From NCBI RefSeq assembly GCF_009936215.1, contig NZ_AP019551.1:589501-653500 (forward strand): a DNA stretch of 64,000 nucleotides, read 5' to 3'. A program made the translations under genes and the position numbers. This document shows, piece by piece, positions 1-11,561 of this stretch (positions are counted from its first letter, which is position 1; the number at the start of each line of letters is the position of its first letter). The notes below the pieces were generated by a model. The model was given only the letters and a program-made list of their open reading frames with translations, had not been told where the DNA came from and ran no database searches. The stretch comes from Athalassotoga saccharophila. Its GTDB lineage: Bacteria > Thermotogota > Thermotogae > Mesoaciditogales > Mesoaciditogaceae.

Positions 1-17
1 TCTGATTTTTATAGATC

Positions 18-43
18 AACGGCCTTATTTGGGCCGTTTTTTT
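18..43 (+). terminator. Terminator or attenuator upstream of rplJ
   Basis: A 7-bp stem (AACGGCC/GGCCGTT, 7-nt loop) is followed by a run of seven Ts and ends about 15 bases before the rplJ start. It could end the preceding ribosomal-protein transcript or act as an attenuator in the L10 leader; too little upstream sequence is present to choose. Confidence 0.75.
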
Positions 44-57
44 AAAGGAGGTATGTC

Positions 58-582
58 ATGCTAAAACAGCAGAAATTTGAAATAGTAGACAAACTTACGT
101 CTTCTCTTTCGAAGTCAAATCTCATTCTCTTAACCGATTACAAGGGCATGAACGTTGAAACTATAAGCAAATTGAGAAGAGAACTTTCCAAAGTTAATGC
201 CGAATACACTGTAGTCAAGAACACGCTTTTGAAGATCTCTTTGAAGAATATGGGCATTTACGTTGATTCCATCGACGATCATCTTCAAGGAACAACGGCT
301 ATACTTTACACATCGGGAGATCCGGTCCTTGCGCTTAAAGGCTTTTACAAATTTTTGGACGAGAATGGCAATATTCCGGTTGTCAAGTCTGGATTTTTCG
401 AGAAGAAATTCATAACTGCAGAACAGGCAAAGGAATTCTCCAATTTGCCACCGAAAGAAGTTTTACTGGCACAACTTGTTGGCCAGATTCAGGCTCCTAT
501 CTATTCTTTGCACGCGGTTTTGTCTGGAACTTTGAGAAAGTTACTTTACGTTTTGGATGGAATAAGAGAAAAGAAATCTTGA
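58..582 (+). CDS. rplJ: 50S ribosomal protein L10
   Basis: Ribosomal stalk base protein L10, which anchors L7/L12 dimers on the large subunit and recruits translational GTPases. The 174-residue length and the N-terminal sequence, including the LTDYKGMNVETISKLR stretch around residues 25-40, fit the bacterial family. The ATG is preceded by AAAGGAGG at good spacing. It is the first gene of the rplJ-rplL-rpoB-rpoC cluster, and rplL follows after 22 bases. In this family L10 usually regulates its own operon by binding the leader; only the last 57 bases of that leader are in the window, so this cannot be checked here. Confidence 0.97.
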   Translation: MLKQQKFEIVDKLTSSLSKSNLILLTDYKGMNVETISKLRRELSKVNAEYTVVKNTLLKISLKNMGIYVDSIDDHLQGTTAILYTSGDPVLALKGFYKFLDENGNIPVVKSGFFEKKFITAEQAKEFSNLPPKEVLLAQLVGQIQAPIYSLHAVLSGTLRKLLYVLDGIREKKS

Positions 583-604
583 AAATATCATGGAGGTGTT
601 TTGA

Positions 605-1000
605 ATGACTAACGAAGAAATAATAAAGGCCATCGAAGAGATGAGTGTGGGCGATCTTGCAAAACTCGTAAAAGCCCTTGAGGAAAAATTTGGAGTGAGT
701 GCGGCAGCCCCTGTTGCGGTCGCTGCAGTTGCGGCAGCGCCGGCGGCAGACAGCAAGGGTGCGGCCAAAGCAGAAGAGAAGACCTCTTTCAACGTTTTGC
801 TTAAAGAAGCGGGAGACAAAAAACTTCAGGTTATAAAGGTTGTAAGGGAGATAACAAACCTTGGACTCAAAGAAGCGAAAGATCTCGTTGACAAGGCCGG
901 CGCTCCGGATGCTATAATCAAGCAAAACGCGACAAAAGAAGAGGCGGATCAGATAAAGGCCAAATTAGAAGAAGCGGGAGCGGTTGTAGAGTTAAAATAA
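605..1000 (+). CDS. rplL: 50S ribosomal protein L7/L12
   Basis: Stalk protein L7/L12, 131 residues. The N-terminal dimerisation helix (residues about 1-30) is followed by an Ala-rich hinge (about 35-60) and the C-terminal globular domain with the conserved run [20 protein letters not shown], which contacts EF-Tu and EF-G. The start has GGAGGTG seven bases upstream. It lies between rplJ and rpoB. A hairpin in the 137-base gap to rpoB probably reduces read-through, which would give the usual excess of L7/L12 over polymerase subunits. Confidence 0.98.
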   Translation: MTNEEIIKAIEEMSVGDLAKLVKALEEKFGVSAAAPVAVAAVAAAPAADSKGAAKAEEKTSFNVLLKEAGDKKLQVIKVVREITNLGLKEAKDLVDKAGAPDAIIKQNATKEEADQIKAKLEEAGAVVELK

Positions 1001-1048
1001 TTTGATCCGTTTCTTTCGTACAAAAAATCATATTCAAATTGAAACCTA

Positions 1049-1087
1049 ACCTCATCGGAATTGTAAATATTCTGATGGGGTAGTTTT
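1049..1087 (+). terminator. Attenuator-like hairpin between rplL and rpoB
   Basis: A 13-bp stem (1049-1061 with 1069-1081, two G-U pairs, 7-nt loop) is followed by AG and four Ts only. The strong stem with a short U tract suggests partial termination, as at the rplL-rpoB boundary of other bacteria. Confidence 0.6.
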
Positions 1088-1137
1088 GCTTAAATATATT
1101 GAAGGGCATTTGCCTTTTAGAAAGGTCTGGTGAAAAG

Positions 1138-4100
1138 GTGGAAAAGAGAGAAAGATACTCTTATGGACGAATGAAAGACGCCATCGAAGTCCCTAACCTT
1201 ATATCCGTTCAGTTGGATTCTTACAAGGATTTTGTTGAAAACGGTATAATGGAAGTGCTGAAGAAATTTTCCCCGATAGAATCAAAGCCCCACAAAGCCG
1301 ATGTTAAAAAAAGTGAAAAAGGTTTTAGATTGGAATTCGTAAGATCAAGGACAGGTGATCCCAAGTACACCGAGGAAGAGTGCAGGCTAAAGGACACAAC
1401 CTACAGCGTGCCGCTTTACATAACCATTAGAATAAAAGACACGCATTCGAACGAAATAAAGGAAAGTGAAGCGCTTTTTGGTTACCTTCCGATAATGACA
1501 GATCGTGGCACCTTCATAATAAATGGTGCCGAAAGGGTTGTCGTCCACCAACTTGTCAGATCTCCTGGTGTGTATTTCGTTCGTGAATTCGAAGGTTCCG
1601 AAAGGATTCCAACTTTTTTTGCCCATTTTCTTCCCGAAAAAGGCGCGTGGCTTGAGATCCTTCTAAACACGAAAAAAGGGTTATTACAGGCAAGAATCGA
1701 TAGAAAGAAAAAGATAAAATTGCCAATTTTACTTAAAATTCTCGGATTTGTTACCCCTATGGAAATACTCAGAATCTACCCAATAACGGTAACGGCCGAT
1801 GAAGATGAATTGATCTTTAGGAAGGATTCCATTATTCTCGAAGACATAAAGGATCAATCTGGTAAAGTCGTGATAGAGGCCGGTCAGAAAATAAGCGAGG
1901 ATATGATTCCTGCTATCCTCGAGTCAAAGGTTCAAAATGTAACGATAGCCCATCCATACATGCAAAAGACAGTTGAAAATTTGGATGAGAACGAAAAGAT
2001 CATGACCTCTGACGATGCGTACATAGAATTCTTCAGAAAATTAAGGCCAGGAGAGATTCCGAGGATAAATGTGGCAAAAAGTTATTTTAACAGTCTCTAT
2101 TTTGATCCCGAGCATTACGATCTGACTGAAATTGGAAGAACGAAGATAAATGCAAAACTCGGTCTTAATTCAGATTCACGTGTTTTGACGAAAGATGACA
2201 TAATAGCCGCGATAAGGTATTTGATCGATATAGAAAATCATGAAGAGAGACTCGATACAAAGGATCACCTCGGAAATAAGAGGGTAAGAACGGCGGGAGA
2301 ATTGTTAAAACTTGAATTTGAAAGGGGCTTTTCAAGGGTTCAAAAGATGATAGAAGACAAACTCAACATGTACAATTCTCTCGACAAAATAAACATTCAA
2401 AGTCTTATAAATGTAAGGGCAGTTATGGCAACGCTCCAGCAATTTTTCGCCTCAAGCCAACTTTCACAATTCATGGATCAGGTAAATCCTCTTGCCGAAC
2501 TGACACATAAAAGAAGGATATCTGCCCTTGGTCCGGGTGGATTGAGAAGGGAAAGGGCGAGATTTGAAGTCAGAGACGTTCACCATTCCCATTACGGTCG
2601 TATGTGCCCAATAGAGACACCCGAAGGCGCGAATATAGGTCTTATAACCTCTATGGCCATCTTTGCCGAAATAGACAAATACGGATTTTTGAGAACGCCT
2701 TACAGGAAGGTCGAAAATGGCAGAATAACAGATAAAATCGATTACCTTATGGCCGACGAAGAAAGTAACTACAACATAGCGCCGGTCAACGTTAAGATAA
2801 ATCCAGACGGCACACTTGCAGATGAAAGAGTCTCCGTCAGGTTCATGGAAACTTACAGATACGTCGCAAGATCGGAAGTTGACTACATAGACATTTCATC
2901 GAGGCAGATAGTCAGTGTCTCTGCGGCGCTTATTCCATTTCTCGAAAATGACGATGCCAACAGAGCCTTGATGGGTTCTAACATGCAAAGGCAGGGAGTT
3001 CCTCTTGTGAAGCCTCAGGCTCCTTTGATAGGCACGGGAATGGAAAAATACGTTGCTCGAGACTCCGGACTCATAGTTATCGCGAAAAATTCGGGAAAGG
3101 TCAAGAAGGTTTCCTCGATGGAGATAATAGTCGAAAGAGATGACGGTAGTGGTGAAGATGTATACCATCTCATAAAATACTCAAGGACAAACCAAGACAC
3201 GTGTATAAATCAAATACCAATAGTTGATGTTGGCGAACACGTTGAAAAAGGTGATTGCATAGCGGATGGTCCCGCGACTGATATGGGCGAACTTGCCCTT
3301 GGAAGAAATGTGCTCGTTGCCTTTATGCCATGGGAAGGTTACAACTTCGAGGACGCAATAGTCATAAACCAGTCTCTCATAGAAGAGGATGCCTTTACAT
3401 CTGTTCACATAGAGGCATACGAAACGTACGCGCGAGAAACAAGGCTCGGACCCGAGGAAATAACGGCCGATATACCAAATGCCTCGAAGGAATTACTCAA
3501 AAACCTCGATGAGAACGGGATTGTAAGGGTAGGTTCTCTCGTTCACCCTAAAGACATTCTCGTCGGTAAGGTTACTCCAAAGGGAGACAGCGAATTGACG
3601 GCCGAAGAAAAGATAATGAGATCCATATTTGGAGAGAGAGGACGAGATGTCAAGGATACGTCCCTTAAACTTCCCCACGGTGTGGATGGAAGGGTCATAG
3701 GTGTTCACATATTTGAAAAGGGAGATATATCCGAGTTGGACTCGAGCATCAATAAGATGGTTAAAGTTTACGTTGCGACGAGAAAGCCCCTTGCCGTTGG
3801 CGACAAACTTGCCGGTCGCCATGGAAACAAGGGAGTCGTTTCCCGCATAGTGCCAAAAGAAGACATGCCATTCTTGCCTGACGGGACACCTGTTGAGATG
3901 ATATTAAGCCCTCTCGGCGTTCCTTCGAGGATGAACATAGGACAGGTGCTTGAAACTCACCTTGGATGGCTTGCAAAATTGAAGGGAATGTATTTTGCGA
4001 CGCCCGTTTTCGATGGTGCGAGAGAAGAGGATATCTTTACACCGCTTTACGAAGAGCGTAAAAAATATGGCCTTACAGAGGGAGATAATCCAGAATATCC

Positions 4101-4539
4101 AACCGGTAAGGTTGTTTTAAGAGATGGAAGAACGGGTGAACCTTTCAACAGCCCGGTTGTGGTGGGAGTCATGTACATGATGAAACTCATTCATATTGCC
4201 CAAGACAAGATTCACGCGAGATCGATAGGACCTTATTCTTTGATACATCAGCAGCCTCTCGGAGGAAAGGCCCAATTTGGAGGTCAGAGATTTGGAGAGA
4301 TGGAAGTCTGGGCTCTCGAAGCTCATGGAGCGGCCCATACCCTTCAGGAGATGCTGACGATAAAGTCTGACGATATTGAGGGAAGAAATGAGGCTTACAA
4401 GGCCATAATGAGAGGGAAAAACATACCTCTTTCGAATTTGCCCGAGAGTTTCAAAGTTCTTGTTAAAGAACTTCAAGGCCTTGCGCTTGACGTTAAGGTC
4501 TACGATGATCTCGGAAATGAAATCAAATTAGATCGTTAA
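1138..4539 (+). CDS. rpoB: RNA polymerase beta subunit
   Basis: Catalytic beta subunit of RNA polymerase. The rifampicin-pocket segment [16 protein letters not shown] followed by [11 protein letters not shown] is intact, with the Asp, His and Ser positions linked to rifampicin sensitivity unchanged. The active-site segments around [10 protein letters not shown] and the C-terminal [20 protein letters not shown] are present. I chose GTG 1138 (1133 residues), which has AAAGGT upstream and starts just before the conserved N-terminus; an in-frame TTG at 1099 would add 13 residues but has no good ribosome-binding site. rpoC follows 11 bases after the stop, behind a strong GGAGGGG. Confidence 0.97.
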   Translation: MEKRERYSYGRMKDAIEVPNLISVQLDSYKDFVENGIMEVLKKFSPIESKPHKADVKKSEKGFRLEFVRSRTGDPKYTEEECRLKDTTYSVPLYITIRIKDTHSNEIKESEALFGYLPIMTDRGTFIINGAERVVVHQLVRSPGVYFVREFEGSERIPTFFAHFLPEKGAWLEILLNTKKGLLQARIDRKKKIKLPILLKILGFVTPMEILRIYPITVTADEDELIFRKDSIILEDIKDQSGKVVIEAGQKISEDMIPAILESKVQNVTIAHPYMQKTVENLDENEKIMTSDDAYIEFFRKLRPGEIPRINVAKSYFNSLYFDPEHYDLTEIGRTKINAKLGLNSDSRVLTKDDIIAAIRYLIDIENHEERLDTKDHLGNKRVRTAGELLKLEFERGFSRVQKMIEDKLNMYNSLDKINIQSLINVRAVMATLQQFFASSQLSQFMDQVNPLAELTHKRRISALGPGGLRRERARFEVRDVHHSHYGRMCPIETPEGANIGLITSMAIFAEIDKYGFLRTPYRKVENGRITDKIDYLMADEESNYNIAPVNVKINPDGTLADERVSVRFMETYRYVARSEVDYIDISSRQIVSVSAALIPFLENDDANRALMGSNMQRQGVPLVKPQAPLIGTGMEKYVARDSGLIVIAKNSGKVKKVSSMEIIVERDDGSGEDVYHLIKYSRTNQDTCINQIPIVDVGEHVEKGDCIADGPATDMGELALGRNVLVAFMPWEGYNFEDAIVINQSLIEEDAFTSVHIEAYETYARETRLGPEEITADIPNASKELLKNLDENGIVRVGSLVHPKDILVGKVTPKGDSELTAEEKIMRSIFGERGRDVKDTSLKLPHGVDGRVIGVHIFEKGDISELDSSINKMVKVYVATRKPLAVGDKLAGRHGNKGVVSRIVPKEDMPFLPDGTPVEMILSPLGVPSRMNIGQVLETHLGWLAKLKGMYFATPVFDGAREEDIFTPLYEERKKYGLTEGDNPEYPTGKVVLRDGRTGEPFNSPVVVGVMYMMKLIHIAQDKIHARSIGPYSLIHQQPLGGKAQFGGQRFGEMEVWALEAHGAAHTLQEMLTIKSDDIEGRNEAYKAIMRGKNIPLSNLPESFKVLVKELQGLALDVKVYDDLGNEIKLDR

Positions 4540-4550
4540 GGAGGGGTAAA

Positions 4551-7500
4551 ATGGCAGAAGAAAGCCCCAAAATATTTTTAAGCCCTTCAAACAAAATAGG
4601 AAGGGTAGAAATAGGACTGGCCTCGCCCGAGACAATTTTACAATGGTCAAAGGGAGAGGTAAAAAAACCAGAAACTATAAATTATAGAACCTTCAAACCG
4701 GAGCCGGATGGTCTCTTTAGCGAACAGATCTTCGGACCTGTAAAAGATTATGAATGTGCATGCGGAAGGTACAAGGGCAAAAAATATGAAGGTACTACTT
4801 GCGAAAGGTGCGGTGTCACCGTTGAATCTAAAACGGCCCGAAGAAGAAGAATGGGTCACATATCCTTGGCCGTTCCGGTGGTTCATATATGGTATCTCAA
4901 AAACATACCCAACTACATCTCGATCCTTCTCGATATCTCTCCAAAGGATATAGAGCAGATAGTGTACTTTGGATCGAGAAGAACGGTCGAGACCGTTTAC
5001 ATGGTAACGGATCCCAAAAATACGAATTTTGACGTTGGAGACAAACTTTATGCCACGGAGTACAACATATACAAGGACAAACTCGATTTTGTCGTGGAAA
5101 ATTCTGTCAGAATTAAAAGTCCTCGTGGACCTATAAGATCCGAAATCGACGGAATTGTTTCTATAAAGAAAGAAAAAACCAATACGGATAGATTTTTAAC
5201 ATGGGTTACAGTCTCTCAATCTACAAGGGCCGAAAATTCCAAGAGTGAATCCTACACGATATATCGTGGAATGGAATTGAACGTAAAAAATGGCGAGATC
5301 GTCAAAAAGGGCGATCTTATAGCCAATGAATTGAAGGTCGAACCTTTTAAGGCTCCTTTCGATGGTACCTGCGAAATAGATGAAGTAACTTCAACGATAA
5401 GGGTGATACCTCTACCTACATCTAAATTTCAGCCTGTAGCCTATACACTTCCTTACGGGGTAAAGCCGACGGTCCAGAATGGTCAGAAAGTTAAAAAGGG
5501 GAAGGTACTAACAAGTAGCGCGCACTTTGATGCGATTCGGGCCGGAATGGACGGGGTTATCGTCTACGGCAAAAACCTTTCGGTAAGTCAAAAGGAAGAC
5601 GAGAAATTAGTTGCGAACTCGACGGATAAGATCGAGATAGTCGAGAAGGATCAGGTTCAAAGAATTGAAAGATCATATCCTTTATTCGAAGGTATAACGC
5701 CTTACGTCGAAGATGGTCAGGAGATAAAATCTGGCGACTACATAGCGGACAGATTCGTTTACGAGGATGAGGATCTTACCGTCTCAGAACTCGACATCTT
5801 CGAAAAGCATTATCCCGGTCAGTTCGAAAAGGAATTCGAAATAGAGAATGACAGGACAGTCGTCATGATAACGGACATTGCCGATGATGTTGCGGCCGAG
5901 ATAGGGAAAAAGGTTGGAGACGTCATCCTTGACAACGAATACGACGCTTACAAAGACATATATGGAGACAAGATACTCGCAGATGTGGGCGCATCGGCAA
6001 TAAAGAAATTGCTTCAAAAGATAGATCTTGGAGAGACCGAAAGCAAACTCGAGGCCGAACTTAAAAGTATTCCAGATTCAGCCTCGAACAAAAAGATGAA
6101 GATTTTAAAGAGATTGCACATCATAAGAAGTCTCATTGAGAGCAACCAAAGACCCGAATGGATGGTTCTCGATGTTGTTCCTGTAATCCCGCCAGATCTT
6201 AGACCTATGATTCAAATAGATGGCGGAAGATTCGCCACGACAGATTTGAACGATCTTTACAGAAGGGTCATAAATAGAAATAACAGGCTTAAAAAACTCA
6301 TTGAATTGAACGCGCCGGACATAATAATAAGAAATGAAAAACGTATGCTTCAGGAAGCGGTGGATTCCCTTATAGCAAATGGAAAGCGCGGAAAATCCGT
6401 TATGGATAAGTCAAACAGACCTTTGAAATCACTTACCGATTTGCTCAAGGGAAAGAGGGGAAGGTTTAGAAGAAACCTTCTTGGGAAGCGCGTCGATTAT
6501 TCCGGCCGCGCCGTTATAGTTGTGGGTCCTACACTTAGAATAGATCAATGTGGCATTCCAAAGAAGATGGCCATGGAACTCTTCAAACCCTTCGTCCTTC
6601 AAAAACTCGTCAAAAGCGATCCGGACAAATCTGCCAGAAAATGGGGCCGATTGATGATAGAAAGAGAGGTTCCGGAGGCTTGGGAAGTTCTCGAAGATGT
6701 CATAAAGGGTCATCCGGTTTTGCTAAACAGGGCTCCGACGCTTCACAGGGTAAGTATTCAGGCATTTGAACCAAAGTTAATAGAAGGAGATGCCATTCAG
6801 TTACATCCGCTCGTCTGTCCTCCCTTCAACGCCGACTTTGATGGAGACCAAATGGCAGTTCATATACCGCTTTCGGCGGCCGCGCAGGCAGAGGCAAAGT
6901 TCTTAATGCTTTCCAAATACAACACGATAAGCCCTGCAAATGGTCAGCCGCTTTCGATGCCGGGGAAGGATATAATCCTTGGAATGTATTACCTCACGAT
7001 GAAAGACGATAAATTGCCAAAATACAAAACAGTCTTTTCATCGGCCCAGGAAGCGATCCTTGCTTACGAAATGGGATACATAACGCTCCACACGCCAATA
7101 GACGTCATGATGAAATTCTCCTCTGGAGAAAAACTCGTAAAAGATACGACCGTTGGGCGCGTTATATTCAACGAAGGACTCTTTGAGGAATTGAGAGATT
7201 ACACAAAAACGTATGACAAAAAAGAGATAAAGAATATAGTCTCTAAATCCTTCAAGAGATTTGACATAGACGTTACGGCCGAAGTCTTGGACAGAATAAA
7301 GGACTTTGGATTTAAATACTCCACGATTTCTGGAGTTACCATATCGGTTAGAGATGTTCTCATATCCAATAAAAAGTATGAGATAATAAGACAATCTCAG
7401 GAAAAGATACAAATTGTCGAAGATGCATTTGAGAATGGGCTTATAAATCAGCAGCAAAGGTACGAACAGATAGTAAGAATATGGGAGGACGCGACAAAAG

Positions 7501-9551
7501 AGATTCAGGATGTAACCTATGCTGAACTTTCCAAAGACCTTTTCAATCCTGTCTTCATGATGGTAAGGTCGGGCGCAAGAGGAAGTATCGACCAGATAAA
7601 ACAAATTGCCGGTATGAGAGGATTGATGGCCGACCCATCGGGAAAGACCATAGAGGTACCTATACTTTCGAACTTCAGAGAGGGTCTAAATGTCATGGAA
7701 TACTTCATATCTACCCATGGCGCGAGGAAAGGTTCGGCAGACACGGCTTTAAGAACCTCTAACTCTGGATACCTTACAAGAAGGCTTGTCGACGTCGCCC
7801 AGTCTGTAACCGTCAAAGAGACCGACTGCGGTACCACGAATGGAATAGAATTGAAAACTTTGCGCGATGACGATGTTGTAATAGAAAAACTCGAAGATTC
7901 TCTCTTTGGGCGTGTACTTGCCGAAGACATAGTCAATCCGAAGACAAAAGAGGTCATTTACGAGCGCGATACGATGATGGAAGAAGAAGATGCCCACAAA
8001 GCCGTCGGTACAATAGAAGAAGTAGAAGTTTACAGGCAAGAAGAGATCGGTGTCGATTCAATAAACGATGTAAAAGATTACGCCGAGATCGCAGAAGATC
8101 TTTACGATGATGAAAAAGGTACGTTTTCTGGTGTGCCTTCGAAGTTGATATTCAAAAAGGGTGAACCTATCAAAAATACGGTGAATGCCTTAAAGAAATT
8201 AGGAGTCTCAAAGGTACTCGTTGACATCTATCCGTGCGTTGGAGGAGTAACGGTCTCGCCGGTTGTCGCAGCCGATGGAAAGCGTGAAGTAGCGACCTAC
8301 GAAGAGCGTGTAACTCCTGAAATTGCCAAAAAGTTTGTCAGAGAGCACATAGACACGGTGAGTTTGAGACCTTACATAAAGATAAGATCTCCTATGACTT
8401 GCGAACTTTCAAATGGAGTGTGCGAGAAGTGCTACGGAATGGATCTTTCAAACCACAGAATAGTTCACATTGGAGAAGCGATAGGCATAATAGCGGCTCA
8501 GTCCATAGGAGAGCCCGGTACACAGTTGACGATGAGAACCTTTCATACGGGCGGTATAGCGACAACGGGCGATATAACTCAGGGACTTCCAAGGGCCGAG
8601 GAACTCTTCGAGGCGAGAAAGAAACTAAAGGATGTCTCCGGCATCTTCAGCCACGTTTCTGGATACGTCAAACAGATTAAACAAGAAGAGAACAAGACTC
8701 TCAAGATATACATAGAAGATGACGATGGAAACCTTCACGATTACACCGTTCCAAAAAAGACACAGGTACGTGTGAGGGAAGGTCAGAGAGTCCTTGCCGG
8801 TACCCCTCTCACAACTGGCACTATAAGACCGAGAGATCTGCTCGAGAAGGTAAGTACCGAAAGTTCATTCCAGTACCTCTTGCGCGAGGTCAAGAGAGTT
8901 TACGCCGAGCAGGGTGTCGACATACACGATAAGCATTTCGAGGTCATAATAAAGCAGATGTTCAACAAGGTAGAGGTAACAGATGCCGGTGATACGAACA
9001 TACTGCCGGGCACATTGCTCTCTCTCGAAGAGGCCAAGAGGATAAATGAAGAGATAAGGAAAGAAAATTCAAGAGTCGAAGAAAACAGATCCAAGATCGT
9101 TGGTAAGGAACTCGTTTATTCTGTCAGCAGTTTGGACGAAAAGAACGAAGAAATAGCAAAAGCAGGGGATATTTTGACAGAAGAGATGGTAGCCAAAATG
9201 GTCGATAAGGGAATAAAATCTGTCACGGTCAAGATCGGAGACAAAAAGGAAAGGTACATAATAAATCCCAAAAATGAGATCCAGTACAAACAGAAATTGC
9301 TGAGGATAACTACGGCCTCACTTGAAAGTGAAGGATTTTTAAGTGCGGCTTCTTTCCAGCAAACTCCTCAAATTCTTGCCGAGGCGGCCGTCGAAGGCAG
9401 AGGAGACATGCTAAAGGGATTAAAAGAAAACGTGATAATAGGTCAATTGATCCCATCCGGAACAGGTCTTTCGGTTTACAACAATCTTCAGATAGAAGAA
9501 CACGCCATAGCAAAATCCAAAGAAGAGATAAAAAAGGAACAACAAGCATAA
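4551..9551 (+). CDS. rpoC: RNA polymerase beta-prime subunit
   Basis: Beta-prime subunit, 1666 residues. The N-terminal zinc site is C69/C71/C84/C87 and the catalytic metal motif NADFDGD is at residues 760-766. Compared with E. coli, roughly 330 extra residues lie between the zinc domain and the clamp (about residues 150-490), matching the sandwich-barrel-hybrid insertion known from Thermus and Thermotoga. Trigger-loop and C-terminal segments ([16 protein letters not shown]) are present. It is the last gene of its operon: a bidirectional terminator begins right at the stop codon and a convergent gene lies beyond. A lineage-typical housekeeping gene with no sign of damage. Confidence 0.98.
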   Translation: MAEESPKIFLSPSNKIGRVEIGLASPETILQWSKGEVKKPETINYRTFKPEPDGLFSEQIFGPVKDYECACGRYKGKKYEGTTCERCGVTVESKTARRRRMGHISLAVPVVHIWYLKNIPNYISILLDISPKDIEQIVYFGSRRTVETVYMVTDPKNTNFDVGDKLYATEYNIYKDKLDFVVENSVRIKSPRGPIRSEIDGIVSIKKEKTNTDRFLTWVTVSQSTRAENSKSESYTIYRGMELNVKNGEIVKKGDLIANELKVEPFKAPFDGTCEIDEVTSTIRVIPLPTSKFQPVAYTLPYGVKPTVQNGQKVKKGKVLTSSAHFDAIRAGMDGVIVYGKNLSVSQKEDEKLVANSTDKIEIVEKDQVQRIERSYPLFEGITPYVEDGQEIKSGDYIADRFVYEDEDLTVSELDIFEKHYPGQFEKEFEIENDRTVVMITDIADDVAAEIGKKVGDVILDNEYDAYKDIYGDKILADVGASAIKKLLQKIDLGETESKLEAELKSIPDSASNKKMKILKRLHIIRSLIESNQRPEWMVLDVVPVIPPDLRPMIQIDGGRFATTDLNDLYRRVINRNNRLKKLIELNAPDIIIRNEKRMLQEAVDSLIANGKRGKSVMDKSNRPLKSLTDLLKGKRGRFRRNLLGKRVDYSGRAVIVVGPTLRIDQCGIPKKMAMELFKPFVLQKLVKSDPDKSARKWGRLMIEREVPEAWEVLEDVIKGHPVLLNRAPTLHRVSIQAFEPKLIEGDAIQLHPLVCPPFNADFDGDQMAVHIPLSAAAQAEAKFLMLSKYNTISPANGQPLSMPGKDIILGMYYLTMKDDKLPKYKTVFSSAQEAILAYEMGYITLHTPIDVMMKFSSGEKLVKDTTVGRVIFNEGLFEELRDYTKTYDKKEIKNIVSKSFKRFDIDVTAEVLDRIKDFGFKYSTISGVTISVRDVLISNKKYEIIRQSQEKIQIVEDAFENGLINQQQRYEQIVRIWEDATKEIQDVTYAELSKDLFNPVFMMVRSGARGSIDQIKQIAGMRGLMADPSGKTIEVPILSNFREGLNVMEYFISTHGARKGSADTALRTSNSGYLTRRLVDVAQSVTVKETDCGTTNGIELKTLRDDDVVIEKLEDSLFGRVLAEDIVNPKTKEVIYERDTMMEEEDAHKAVGTIEEVEVYRQEEIGVDSINDVKDYAEIAEDLYDDEKGTFSGVPSKLIFKKGEPIKNTVNALKKLGVSKVLVDIYPCVGGVTVSPVVAADGKREVATYEERVTPEIAKKFVREHIDTVSLRPYIKIRSPMTCELSNGVCEKCYGMDLSNHRIVHIGEAIGIIAAQSIGEPGTQLTMRTFHTGGIATTGDITQGLPRAEELFEARKKLKDVSGIFSHVSGYVKQIKQEENKTLKIYIEDDDGNLHDYTVPKKTQVRVREGQRVLAGTPLTTGTIRPRDLLEKVSTESSFQYLLREVKRVYAEQGVDIHDKHFEVIIKQMFNKVEVTDAGDTNILPGTLLSLEEAKRINEEIRKENSRVEENRSKIVGKELVYSVSSLDEKNEEIAKAGDILTEEMVAKMVDKGIKSVTVKIGDKKERYIINPKNEIQYKQKLLRITTASLESEGFLSAASFQQTPQILAEAAVEGRGDMLKGLKENVIIGQLIPSGTGLSVYNNLQIEEHAIAKSKEEIKKEQQA

Positions 9552-9580
9552 AAAAGAGGCAGGAAACTGCCTCTTTTTTT
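9551..9580. terminator. Bidirectional terminator between rpoC and a convergent gene
   Basis: The stem AGAGGCAG/CTGCCTCT with a GAAA tetraloop has A-rich sequence on the left and T-rich on the right, so it can terminate both rpoC (+) and the gene ending at 9579 (-). It overlaps both stop codons. Confidence 0.9.
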
Positions 9581-10283
9581 ATGCGAGTTTTGTTCTCGTT
9601 ATCTCATCATTTTTTACGTATTCATTTATTTCTAAGGACAATTTGACGATAAGATAAAGCCAGTATACTCCGGCCGTTATTATCGTGAATATAACAACCA
9701 AGAAGATATTTCTCTGAGTTATCTGCGGCACGTCCTGCACATTTGGAAGACCTTTCATATTTCTAAGGTATGAATAAAGTCTCGACTTCGTTTTGTAGAT
9801 CGCAGAATAAGAAGAAAATATATGGTAAAGGTATATCAAAAGAAAGATGAATGCCAAGATTTCGAAGAGTGCCATGACTCCCATTTCAAATACGAATAAA
9901 ATCCCGATTATGTAGGAGATCATGTACGCCCAGAATGGCCATCCCTTTACCATCGCGTTTTTCAACTCTAACGAGGCCGTCTCTATCTCTGATTTCACCG
10001 ATAAGTCTTCTGTCTTTATCGTTGAGATCATCGATTGCGTGTTTAGGATATTTCTGTTCAACACGTCCATCCACTCTTTCAACACTATGAATTGAAAGAT
10101 CATGTTTATGAAATTTATTATCATGATAGTCACGTAATATCCCGAATTCGCATATGTAATATAAGCGCTTTGATTGTTGTAGGAATACATTATCTCTCCA
10201 ACTGCCGTGAAAAGGACGACAATAGAGATTAAAGTAAAGATTATCACCATAACCGCGAGTGTTACATTCACTCTTCCATCCAT
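9579..10283 (-). CDS. Membrane protein with a DUF4234-like C-terminal segment
   Basis: A 234-residue protein with several hydrophobic segments: about residues 8-30, 48-68, 115-150 as a pair, and 190-215. The last of these, around FLVVIFTIITAGVYWLYLIVK followed by a charged tail, resembles the small DUF4234 family of bacterial membrane proteins. The function is unknown. The ATG at 10283 has GGGGGAG upstream. It stands alone, convergent with rpoC and divergent from the ThrE-type pair, so it has its own promoter in the 83-base gap. No catalytic motif is visible. Confidence 0.7.
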   Translation of the reverse strand: MDGRVNVTLAVMVIIFTLISIVVLFTAVGEIMYSYNNQSAYITYANSGYYVTIMIINFINMIFQFIVLKEWMDVLNRNILNTQSMISTIKTEDLSVKSEIETASLELKNAMVKGWPFWAYMISYIIGILFVFEMGVMALFEILAFIFLLIYLYHIFSSYSAIYKTKSRLYSYLRNMKGLPNVQDVPQITQRNIFLVVIFTIITAGVYWLYLIVKLSLEINEYVKNDEITRTKLA

Positions 10284-10321
10284 TCTTCTCTCCCCCTTTT
10301 TAGAAGGCTCAATTTCTATTA

Positions 10322-10327
10322 TATAAT
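10322..10327 (+). promoter_or_regulatory. Candidate -10 element for the ThrE-type genes
   Basis: TATAAT occurs 40 bases before the ATG at 10367 in the divergent intergenic region. The -35 region is weak (TTTAGA at 17-bp spacing), so the call rests on the -10 alone. Confidence 0.4.
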
Positions 10328-10366
10328 AGATTAACCTTTAAATTGCCAAAAAGACGGGAGCGAAAT

Positions 10367-11131
10367 ATGGAAATAGAAATGGAAAGGGCCCTCGATTTCA
10401 TGACAGAGGTCGCCGCGTCTCTTATGAGTTACGGATCTCCTACTACAAGAACGGAGATATGGGTTACAAGAATTGGACAAAAACTCGGCTTTGAGGTTGA
10501 TATTGCCATAATTTACACGGTCATATACATCACCGTAAGGGACAAAGATGGCAATTTTAAAAGCATCACGAAAAGGGTCTTTAGTTTGCCTTCTGACTTT
10601 GAAAAATTCATGAGGGTAGATACACTTGTCAAGAAATTTGTCGATGGAAAAATTCAACTTGCCGAGGCCCATTTGGAGTTGAAAAAGATAATAAACGATC
10701 AAAGCACATATTCAATCTTTTTAAGACTCATTGCCGCCGCTCTAACGTGTGGTGGATTCGAATACATACTCGTTGGAGGTACGATGAGCGCAATCGCTTC
10801 AATGGTTCTCGGCGCCGTAGTTTACGCTGCCACAAACTACGTAAGGTTGCTTAACAACAGGTTTTTTCAGCAGTTCACATCTGGCATCATGATATCGATA
10901 GGATCATGGTTTTTGATCCATCTTTTCAAAGGTTCTACCTTAAGCGGTGTGGTTTCGGGATCGATAATGCTTTTTGTGCCGGGGTTACTCATAACAAATG
11001 GTTTTTCCGAGATCTCTCAGGCAAGTGTCATCTCGGGCACAATAAAAGAAAGTGAGGCAATGGCACTTTTGATAGCGCTTGTCTTTGGTATATTTGCCGG
11101 AACCGTCTTCGTGGGAGGCATGAACTTTTGA
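10367..11131 (+). CDS. Threonine/serine exporter family protein, N-terminal half (DUF1212)
   Basis: The soluble N-terminal region (about residues 1-115) holds the family hallmark of a small-residue stretch followed by Thr/Arg residues (SYGSPTTRTE). Five hydrophobic segments follow, from ALTCGGFEYIL onward. In many bacteria ThrE-like transporters are split into a large DUF1212 part and a small DUF3815 part; here the small partner overlaps by four bases. I use ATG 10367 with GGGAG seven bases upstream rather than the in-frame TTG at 10343, giving 254 residues. Export of amino acids or a related small molecule is inferred from the family; the substrate is not shown. Confidence 0.85.
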   Translation: MEIEMERALDFMTEVAASLMSYGSPTTRTEIWVTRIGQKLGFEVDIAIIYTVIYITVRDKDGNFKSITKRVFSLPSDFEKFMRVDTLVKKFVDGKIQLAEAHLELKKIINDQSTYSIFLRLIAAALTCGGFEYILVGGTMSAIASMVLGAVVYAATNYVRLLNNRFFQQFTSGIMISIGSWFLIHLFKGSTLSGVVSGSIMLFVPGLLITNGFSEISQASVISGTIKESEAMALLIALVFGIFAGTVFVGGMNF

Positions 11132-11559
11132 ATATAATTCTTAATTCCATAATCGCAGGCGTTGCAAGTGGAAGTTTTACCATCCTTTACAACGCGAGAT
11201 TTTCAGATGCAATAATTGCCGGCGGTATAGGCGCCATAGGATGGTACGTGTATTCCATTCTGATAGGATACGGAATGCTTACCGCTACACTCATAAGTGC
11301 ATTTACCATTGGCATTATTGGAAGAATTGTATCGAGAATAAGGCATATGCCATCCCAGCCATTGATAGTTGGAGGAATAGTTGTACTTGTTCCGGGTTTT
11401 ATGGCCTTTAAGGCAATGAACGCCTTTATCGTTGGAAAAAATACCGAAGGAACGACATTGATGCTTAACACCTTTCTTACTGCCGCTGCGATAGGAACGG
11501 GTCTTATAGTCGCTGTCGCGATCACGGCAATTATTTTTAGAATAAAGATAAGGAGGTAA
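11128..11559 (+). CDS. Threonine/serine exporter family protein, C-terminal half (DUF3815)
   Basis: A 143-residue, highly hydrophobic protein with four or five membrane segments and the conserved-looking loop MPSQPLIVGGIVVLVPG. It matches the small subunit that completes the ten-helix ThrE fold. Translation starts at TTG 11128, overlapping the stop of the large subunit (TTGA), with GGGAGG ten bases upstream, so the two halves are translationally coupled and probably form one transporter. Confidence 0.85.
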   Translation: MNIILNSIIAGVASGSFTILYNARFSDAIIAGGIGAIGWYVYSILIGYGMLTATLISAFTIGIIGRIVSRIRHMPSQPLIVGGIVVLVPGFMAFKAMNAFIVGKNTEGTTLMLNTFLTAAAIGTGLIVAVAITAIIFRIKIRR

Positions 11560-11561
11560 TC

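Noticed and set aside
1099-1137. TTG 1099 as the rpoB start
   Set aside because: No SD at proper distance; GTG 1138 has AAAGGT and agrees better with the family N-terminus, though the choice is not certain.
7038-7957. Two long minus-strand ORFs inside rpoC
   Set aside because: Lie opposite conserved beta-prime sequence and have no recognisable domain or start signal.
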